From: Diphasiastrum complanatum
Taxonomy: Eukaryota; Streptophyta; Lycopodiopsida; Lycopodiales; Lycopodiaceae
Direction of reading: 5' to 3'
DNA length: 64,000 nt
Assembly (NCBI GenBank): GCA_029204225.1
Contig: CM055096.1
Span: 34,671,143-34,735,142, forward strand
The notes beneath the pieces were generated by a model that worked only from the letters and a program-made list of their open reading frames with translations, had not been told where the DNA came from and searched no databases. Numbering within the stretch: the stretch's first letter is position 1; each line of letters opens with the position of its first letter. The translations under genes were made by a program, and so were the position numbers. Below, piece after piece: positions 56,357 through 64,000 of this stretch.

Positions 56357-58904
56357 TCCACCCCACCTTTATCAAATCTGATGTCCTCATCAGATGTCAG
56401 ATTAAAGTAAAGGTGTTTCCCAATTAAAATAACTATACATTTAAGCTACTTGGCACAGTACTCAATTTACTGGCCACTTTTTATTAACATTGAAGCTGGC
56501 ACACCACAAGTCGGAGGCTCAGCTCTTTGTACTGAAAAATTACATAACTTGAAAATATATCTTTGTCTGGGAAAAGCGTAGATTTGATATCGCTTTCGTA
56601 AAACCCGAGAACCTTATTAACTGGTGACAGAGGCCTTTCTTTGAAATGTTCGCCCCTGTCGCTTCTGACTTTCGACTTTGGAACTCCTTTGAGCTCCTGA
56701 TTTGTCCTTGATGCACTTTGTGTTGAGCTCCCTGAGCTCCAGATTTGTTCAGTTCCGCACAGGTATCAAGGCTCCCTGAGCCGAAGGATTTATCGTTTGA
56801 TTGCCCACTTTATGGTCCACTCTGTGCCTTGTTGCTTCTGCACCTTGATTTCTCTCCTTGTCCAAGCCTGATCTTGATACTTTTCCATCTTGGCTCTTTA
56901 AGGTAGGCAAAGATTGAGTACTCCGCAATGCACCTCTCACTTAGCTTGAAGTAGCTCTTTGAATCAGCCCAAATGTAACCATTGACCTCGTGGAAAGCCA
57001 AAGGGTCGCACCAGTTTGATCCGCATCCGAACTATCTCTTCGCGTTTGTTTGAAGCACCATGTCCGTCGCGCAAAACTTGACTTTCACAATTCCATCACT
57101 GGTTAGTTGCCTCACAGTCAAAACAAGAAGTGTACATCGAGCTTGGCTTCAAGTAGCTCTCTTTGAATCAGAAGCATGCACCCAGAGTTTGCACTAATCC
57201 GATCTCAACGCGAACTGTCCCTTAGCGTCCGTTCGAAATACCAAGTCTCTCATGCAAGACTCAACTTTCACAGTTCCTTCATTGATCAGCTGCCTTACAC
57301 GTAACACAAGCCAGCGTACTCATATGTTTCCTCATCATTGCTGGTCCAGAGAAAGCCTATAACAAACTTTCCTTTCCACAACAAAAACTTGTCAATTTAT
57401 TAGGTCCAAAGTTCGCCAGTCTCCTCGTGTGAATATGGCTAGGTCACCTTGAATTTGCCCCCATTTTGATCAACTTTCATTCAAAATCTGCCCCAAGAGA
57501 GAAGTGTGTGTGATAGTTCCCCTCCACTTAATAAATCAGCTGATCGGACTTAGAGTAGAGTTCTTCGGACAAAAAGCCTTTCCAACACTTTGCTTCCCAT
57601 ATGCTAGGACTATGGCTCGATCCAACTTGTTGCCAATCTCTGAAGAGGATCCTAGTCTTTTCCCCTTTGAGGAAAAACCCAACTGATACTGGATATCACC
57701 CATGCTCAATGAATTTCAGTTTCGAAGGTGGCCGTCCCAAAATGAAGACCAACTGCTATAGAAGATCTCCCCTGAAATGGCCCTTTCCAACTTTTGACTT
57801 CCTGCTTGCGTCTGGTGGGCGTTGTCGCAAATGAAACTAACCCAAGAAATAGGCTAGCCATCCATCCTTTGCAAACATTGAGTCATTTCGTTGTCGTTCA
57901 CGTGTGAGTACTTGAACTGCAAATCCGCCGCACAGATTCTGGATATCGCCCATGCTTAGTGAGTTTCAGTTCCGAAGGTGGCCGTCCCAAAATGAAGACC
58001 AACTGCTCCATAGAAGATCTCCCCTGAAATGGACCTTTCCAACTTTTGACTTCCTGCTTGCGTCTGGTGGGCGTTGTCGCAAATGAAACTAACCCAAGAA
58101 ACAGGCTAGCCATCCATCCTTTGCAAACATTGAGTCGTTTCGTTGTCGTTCACGTGTGAGTACTTGAACTGCAAATCCGCCCCACAGATTCTCTAGTCCT
58201 CTTTGTTTGATGGTATCAGCCTTCAAAAGAAAAGGTTCTTTCTCGAGCCATCAGCTCCTTGTATCACAAGCAATCATGCAAACCAGGCAAAGCACGAGTA
58301 CTAAGACTCACCACGAATACGTACAAGTAAGACACTCGGACAGGTTTACTAACAAGTAACAAAGACAAGGTCCCCCTTTGAGATGGTCCTGCCAACGGAC
58401 CTTTGCCTGGTCGCGCCCATACAAATCGATCACGGAATCAGCCCACATAGGACACCCCTCCAACTATCCGTGCTTTCACCATTAAGCAGCACATTGCCTT
58501 AGTCACGCCCCACCACTTTTTGGTCGATAGCCCTTATAGCTAAACGATCGGCAACTATCCCGCACCGGCAGCTAACCACCCGTACTTTACACCCGAATTC
58601 GTGCAGCATCTATGTATCAATGGTTAACCCGTACAGTTCGAATATGACGCCCCGCACCCCACAAGGTACAGACCGTGCTTTCACCTCCCTAGGCAGCACT
58701 TTGCCTCATCCATCCTACGTGCAGACAACGCCAGGCCCGAACCGCGAGAACTGACTGTGCTTACACCTCAAGGGCAGCATCTTGACTCATCAAGTCCCCC
58801 GTTCTGCCGACCACCCTGACCGTGGACGCACCCGTGCTTACACCGTGGGCAGCACCCTGCACAATAGTTGTCTTGATGAACCCCAAACCGTGGCTGACCA
58901 GTCG
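56357..58904 (-). other. Noncoding interior of copy 2
   Basis: Matches 12027-14397 over most of its length; no retroviral-type protein motif in any frame. Confidence 0.75.
57691..58191. repeat. 250-bp tandem duplication inside copy 2
   Basis: Unit 1 begins GGATATCACCCATGCTCA at 57691 and unit 2 begins GGATATCGCCCATGCTTA at 57941; each runs to CACAGATTCT. Copy 1 of the element has a single unit (from about 13364). Confidence 0.9.
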
Positions 58905-58916
58905 GCTTTGATACCA
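58905..58916 (-). other. Primer-binding site of copy 2
   Basis: Minus strand TGGTATCAAAGC, one base different from the TGGTATCAGAGC of copy 1; a G-to-A change after insertion. Confidence 0.8.
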
Positions 58917-58918
58917 CA

Positions 58919-59777
58919 TGTAGCGCAGGCATCCCAAAGGGAGCTGGGAACCACGACTTAGCTTCCCAGCCTTCAACTCTTGCCATCCAAACCCACTTGA
59001 CATACAAGCAGCCAACTCGCCAACAACGATCAGACTTAACCAACTTGAAGTTCCAAAAACCAACATTGAGATCCAACCTGGCGCCATGCCAGATCGGGGG
59101 TCCCGATGTGGGTGACTTCCCTCCAAGCAAGCCGCCCGACATACATCAAACTTAACCAACTCGAAGCTTCGTTACAAACGAGTAACATCCATTCCAAGCA
59201 AGCGGTCTGACTTACATCAGACTTAACCAACTGAAAGCTTCGTCACGAGCGCTGAAAGCCAACCTGGCGCCACGCCAGACTGGACAGCCATAAACAGGTA
59301 ACATCCACCCAAGCAAGCCATCCAACTCAGCCGACAGGTTAGAGCCCATTCCCCAAGAGCTTAACCCATGCACGTTCATGCAAGGAACACTCAGAACCAC
59401 AAGCCGCGATAGATATGGAAACAACCAGTTCCTGGACCAAATGGTCCCGACAGCATACCGCTGGCGCCACGGACCGAATGGTCCCGACGGCATACCGCTG
59501 GTGTCTCGGGATACGACCCTCAGCTATGTGCCAAGTTAAAAATTTTGAAAGCGGCCTTACAACTGGCGCTTTTACCGAACACTGAAACCCAGAAGGTAAT
59601 CATAGTCAGTTTGAGAAAAATCCCACTTTATTGATAAATCTGAGAAGGTTACATTTCAAGTGTGTGACCGACCCTAGTCTCCGGGGCGCTAGCATGCCAA
59701 GGCGAGAGCCATGACAACATTCCAGCAAGGGAGGCTGAGACTTGGTTGGAGCTCGCCCTGAGTCGCAACCCGCACTC
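58919..59777 (-). repeat. 5' LTR of copy 2, truncated
   Basis: Starts TGTAGCGCAGG and matches the other LTRs to CGCAACCCGCACTC; the last roughly 370 bp are lost at the deletion junction. Confidence 0.87.
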
Positions 59778-60383
59778 TGATTACCTTCTGGGTTTCAGTG
59801 TTCGGTAAAAGCGCCAATTGTAAGGCCGCTTCAAACTTTTTGATCTGGCACATAGTTGAGGGTCATCTCCCGGGATGCCAACGGTATGCCGTCGGGACCA
59901 TTTGGTCTGTGGCGGCTAGCGGTATGCTGTCGGGACCATTTGGTCCAAGAACTGGTTGTCTCCATATCTGTCGCGGCTTGTGGTTCTGAGTGTTCCTTGC
60001 ATGAATGTGAATGGGTTAAGCTCTTGGGGAACGGGCGAGGTTGGCTTTCAGCGCTCGTGACGAAGCTTTGAGTTGGTTAAGTCTGATGTAAGTCAGACGA
60101 CTTGCTTGGAATGGATGTTACTCGTTCGTAATGAAGCTTCGAGTTGGTTAAGTTTGATGTATGTCGGGCGACTGGCTTGGAGGGAAGTCACCCACATCGG
60201 GACCCCCGATTTGGCATGGCGCCAGGTTGGATCTCAACGTTGGTCTCGGAACTTCAAGTTGGTTAAGTCTGATTGTTGTTGGCGAGTTGGTTGCTTGTAT
60301 GTCAAGTGGGTCTAGACGGCAAGAGCTGAAGGCTGGGAAGCTAAGTCGTGGTTCTCGGCTCCCTTTGGGATGTCTGCGCTACA
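59778..60383 (+). repeat. Outer LTR, right piece
   Basis: Plus-oriented LTR resuming at TGATTACCTTCTGGGTTTC and ending GCGCTACA. About 195 bp of the outer LTR are missing between the two pieces. Confidence 0.85.
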
Positions 60384-60925
60384 TGATCTATCAAAAGAAT
60401 TTGACATGACTGATCTAGGCGCTGTTCATTCTTTGCTAGGAATTCACATTACTAGAAATAAATCACAAAAGAAGATCTATCTTAGCCAGCAAAAATATCT
60501 AGAAAATATTCTAGAAAAATTTCATATGTCAGATTGCAAGTCGATTAACACGCCAATGGATCCAAGTATAGTATTGACTAAATCTTCTTCTGCTGATTCC
60601 GAAAGTGAAGTGCTCGACTTAGCAAAGTACCCTCATCATTCACTTATAAGATCTTTAATGTATGCCATGTTGTGCACCAGACCAGATCTAGCATACATGT
60701 CTAATTCTATGATATCGCATTGGAAAGTATTAAAGAGAGTGATAAAGTACATTCAAGGAAGCCTAGATCACATTTTATGTTATGATGGAAATGTTATCGA
60801 CCCACTCGTCCTACGAGGCCACTCCAACTCAAATGGAGAGGAACAATCTCTACTAGAAAATCTACCTTCCGGGTTTTGCTTCTATCTGGCAGGGGGACCG
60901 ATCTCGTGGAATTCAAGAAAGTAAA
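60384..60925 (+). pseudogene. Copia reverse transcriptase, 3' part, and start of RNase H
   Basis: Begins LSKEFDMTDLGAVHSLLGI, the direct continuation of the copia thumb region. Then come YLSQQKYLENILEKFHMSDC, NTPMDPS, RSLMYAMLCTRPDLAY (copia connection/RNase H start) and ISWNSRK, where a TAA replaces the expected Gln. It ends at about 60925 without the RNase H catalytic part. The frame joins that of 54461-54875 if the insertion and one target duplication are removed. Confidence 0.88.
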
Positions 60926-60989
60926 AATTAGTCGCGCATTCTCACTGCAAAAAACAATGAAGAATTCCATTAGATAGATGATATAGTGA

Positions 60990-61530
60990 TTACAAGTAAA
61001 GAAGTAGACAAGTAAAGAAATAGGACATACTTGGTATGATAAGGCATCAACAAAAACTTCACAGTTGGTGAGCAAGCACCAAGGATATAGTGTGACAAAG
61101 TGTCATTGTTGTCCTTGATGCTCTGCAGAAAAACATTGTTGAGAAGCGACAATTCTTTCATGGAATCCCTTGCAATATCATATTGCAGTAAAGAGAGACC
61201 CATCTCAATCACTGGATCGCTGATAGAGGCCTTTCTATCCTTCATCTGAATACAATTTGGGATTCTAAAGTTAAGAGTAAAACCAATTTCTTATATTTGG
61301 GAGAGAATTGGCATGTCGATATTATCTATAGCATCTGAAATATCTTTCTCAAATTTTAAATAATCATCAGAATCTAAATATACTATAGGTTTGACATTAA
61401 CGGGAGGAGGGGGGAGAGTACTCACAATGGAGGGAATGTCCAACATTTTTGTGGCTGAATCGACCACAATATCTAGAGCTACAATATTTACAATTTGATC
61501 ACCTCCAGATGAGGAAGGTTGGAGGTCCAT
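60990..61530 (-). CDS. Unrecognised two-exon-like frame
   Basis: The minus strand has MDLQPSSSGGDQIVNIVALD... (61530-61291, ends LSQI) and, after an acceptor-like TTGTATTCAG at 61246, MKDRKASISDPVIEMGLSLL... (61245-61035), with a GTATGT donor-like site after PYHTK. Upstream of 61530 the frame can be read back to a basic stretch (KRPRKQPAPRLPKR). The style resembles transposon-borne or gag-like plant proteins, but no domain is recognised. Confidence 0.3.
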
Positions 61531-61654
61531 GCGTCGGACCTTTTTGGGAGCCTAGGGGCAGGTTGCTTGCGAGGCCTCTTAGTGGGAAGGTTAGTCCTAT
61601 CAAGGGATTTGTCCCGGGGAGCAGAGGGTTCACCCTTGTGAAGTCTACAATACC

Positions 61655-61925
61655 TCTACCTCATTCTATACAAAATTTGAAAATCTTTGGGCATTATGGT
61701 GACCCGCTTAGCATGGATGGAATGCAAAAACGAATCTTAAAAAAAAAGCCAAATAGTCCTCCGCGGACTCCTGCAAGAACTCCAATGCTGCAGGTGTGAA
61801 CCTGACAAGACTTTGCAGACTATCTCGGGTAATCTTACAAATAGTTCTGTAGAATGGTGCCCTTGGTATCATGAGCAAGGTGGATCTCTGATATTTCTTA
61901 TCCTAGAGAGCCATCTACTCATGTT
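61655..61925 (-). pseudogene. Histone H3-fold pseudogene, CENH3-like
   Basis: On the minus strand the pieces of a histone H3 core appear in order without introns: KKYQRSTLLMIPRAPFYRT (about 61900-61845, alpha-N and alpha-1 region), CKITRDSLQSLVRFTPAALEFLQESAEDYLA (61845-61755, written here as one region; alpha-2), then after a 2-bp deletion frameshift IHAKRVTIMPKDFQI (61717-61670; L2 and alpha-3), ending YRMR-stop. IPRAPF, FTPAAL, AEDYL and KDFQ are closer to plant CENH3 than to canonical H3 (RKLPF, FQSxAV, EAYL, KDIQ). The normal VHLFEDxNLCA loop is destroyed by a T-run. In replication or centromere roles the intact protein would replace H3 in nucleosomes; this copy cannot. Lack of introns suggests a retrocopy. 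CENH3 versus divergent H3 is not settled. Confidence 0.7.
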
Positions 61926-62347
<422 letters not shown>

Positions 62348-62371
62348 TGTGCGAGTGTCTACAAAGAAAAC

Positions 62372-62374
<3 letters not shown>

Positions 62375-62431
<57 letters not shown>
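62375..62431. repeat. (GA)n microsatellite, 57 bp
   Basis: Preceded by the same GTGCGAGTGTCTACAAAGAA lead-in as the 62144 tract. Confidence 0.98.
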
Positions 62432-62434
<3 letters not shown>

Positions 62435-62599
62435 ACGGCACACATAAGTGATATGTATGGTCGTAGTATTGCTCTTGTGCGCACGCAGAAGGACTAGGCG
62501 ATGAGGGAGGAAATAGGACGCGTAGAGAAGCGATATGGCACGAAAATTGGATGAAAAAAAGTGAAGATGACTCCGAGCTCGTGAACATGTGTACTCGAT

Positions 62600-62830
62600 T
62601 TTTGCACGTGTGACCAAAGTGACCCAATCAATGATTGCCACGTGGAGGTCACACATGTGTTAAAAGTGAGCCAATCAGATGTCGATATGTGCCATAGTCC
62701 AATGAATCGCCACGTGACACATGGCGACTGTAGGGCTTCGCACATGTGGCAGATTTAAGCCAATCATAGTACGACACATGGACCATTGACCATTGACTCG
62801 CACGTGTGATACGACTATAAAGGGCACGAT
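62600..62830 (+). promoter_or_regulatory. Promoter-like block: G-boxes, CCAAT boxes, TATA
   Basis: CACGTG occurs at 62605, 62639, 62711 and 62801; CCAAT occurs at about 62625, 62671, 62699 and 62760; TATAAAG lies at 62816-62822. The block is a diverged tandem repeat with a period near 90 bp (CACATGTG..GCCAATCA..). Such a layout suits a plant or LTR promoter reading to the right. No convincing gene follows. Confidence 0.5.
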
Positions 62831-63199
62831 CCCCGAAAATTTATTTTTTCAACTTTCTCAGGTATCGCTCATATACGTTATCTGCACGCGTATTTTCTAA
62901 CTATTTTTGTCACATATCACTTATGTGCGTCCCTCCTTTGTTCTCCCATTGTCACGTCTTTCTTTGTGAGCACGAGCGATATGTCGATCGTACATATCGC
63001 TTCTGTGCGTGTGTAGTGTACTCCTTTAATCTCGGTTACTCCCCTCTCACACAGTACCGATACTAGGCAATGGCTTCCCTCTGATCCTAGTCAGGAGCGT
63101 TTGTTGTCCAGTTTTCTCACTGAGTTCGGTATAACTGAGCGCATAGAGTGATGGGGCAAGGGAGATAAAAGAACGCGAATGGAGAAGAGAGCATGAATA
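62831..63199. other. Sequence downstream of the promoter-like block
   Basis: Contains diverged copies of an ATATCRCTTMTGTGCG word (near 62914 and 62993, with an inverted relative near 62440). No coding domain. Confidence 0.35.
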
Positions 63200-63249
63200 T
63201 TGCGGAACAGCTCTCCCGTTACAATCAACTGCTAGATGCAAAAACAGTC
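63200..63249 (+). repeat. Dispersed repeat fragment shared with 49.8 kb
   Basis: TTGCGGAACAGCTCTCCCGT then ..ACAGTC, matching 49812-49862. A 117-codon frame (MNIAEQLSRYNQLLDAKT...) starts here, but no family is recognised. Confidence 0.45.

Positions 63250-63963
<714 letters not shown>

Positions 63964-64000
<37 letters not shown>
63964..64000. repeat. (GA)n microsatellite running off the window
   Basis: At least 37 bp of GA reaching the window edge. Confidence 0.95.

Larger units (their letters stand above)
55157..59777 (-). mobile_element. LARD-like LTR element copy 2, minus strand, right end truncated
   Basis: 3' LTR 55157-56356 (1200 bp), noncoding interior 56357-58918, primer site 58905-58916, 5' LTR from 58919 truncated at 59777. 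It is collinear with copy 1 (10.8-16.6 kb), including the noncoding interior, but has an additional 250-bp internal tandem duplication. It sits in antisense orientation inside an LTR of its own family. Confidence 0.87.
54871..60388 (+). mobile_element. LTR of the LARD-like family inserted in copia, itself split by a sister element
   Basis: An LTR in plus orientation starts TGTTGTAAAG at 54876 and ends GCGCTACA at 60383. Flanks are TGATT (54871-54875) and TGATC (60384-60388), a 4/5 target duplication. Only its first 281 bp (54876-55156) and last 606 bp (59778-60383) remain around an oppositely oriented family member. No interior of its own survives, so before the second hit it was a solo LTR or was reduced to one. 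Confidence 0.8.

Noticed and set aside
54871-60388. Simple inversion of a complete plus-strand element
   Set aside because: Reinverting 55157-59777 would give an almost complete element but leave an extra partial LTR at 59778-60383; a nested insertion with a junction deletion explains the ends more simply. Inversion is not strictly excluded.

Overview
This window is nuclear DNA from a repeat-rich seed plant, most likely a flowering plant. The evidence is an intron-bearing circadian-clock MYB gene of the LHY/CCA1 type, several LTR retrotransposons primed by initiator tRNA-Met (primer site TGGTATCAGAGC), a BED/DUF659 hAT transposase, MITEs, a SINE-like tRNA relic and long GA microsatellites. 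The exact species cannot be told from the sequence. There is no bacterial-style operon; almost everything except one gene is mobile DNA in different states of decay.

Layout. 1-2276: minus-strand Ty1/copia relic (LTR, primer site, leader, broken gag/protease) next to a decayed minus-strand gag-like reading frame (2310-4475). 4476-10500: noncoding, with two primer-site-like motifs, a 70-bp tandem duplication and a scrap of Ty3 reverse transcriptase. 10800-16647: a complete non-autonomous LTR element (1.2-kb LTRs, 2.4-kb noncoding interior, near-matching target duplication), whose right-hand LTR holds a further 1019-bp insert with a perfect 7-bp target duplication. 17405-30091: a decayed multi-exon hAT transposase gene with an AT-hook tail, split by a pristine 6217-bp Ty3/gypsy chromovirus (20815-27031). 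That element has two 358-bp LTRs that read as identical, a GTTTA target duplication and one open 1592-codon gag-pol frame with its visible catalytic residues present. It is by far the youngest insertion here. 28700-31000: a minus-strand small ORF, an 85/170-bp tandem array and an inverted-repeat, palindrome-rich element.

32274-39995 (minus) carries the one gene that looks functional: an LHY/CCA1-like clock repressor assembled from six exons whose phases all agree, predicting about 1030 residues. Its first large intron contains two MITEs and a local duplication. 42562-44965 is an internally deleted chromovirus with mutated integrase active-site codons. 48410-48766 is a minisatellite. 49900-51625 is the 3' end of a minus-strand copia element.

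54180-60925 is a nested stack. A plus-strand copia reverse-transcriptase gene is interrupted by an LTR of the same non-autonomous family seen at 10.8-16.6 kb. That LTR is itself interrupted by an oppositely oriented member of its own family, and the right junction is a deletion with 4-bp microhomology. 61655-61925 (minus) is a frameshifted histone H3-fold pseudogene that looks closer to centromeric CENH3 than to canonical H3. The last 2 kb contain three long GA tracts, a repeat-structured promoter-like block (G-boxes, CCAAT boxes, TATA) and a dispersed repeat shared with 49.8 kb.

Relative order of events that can be read: copia and hAT first, then the non-autonomous LTR family, then its self-insertion, and most recently the intact chromovirus.
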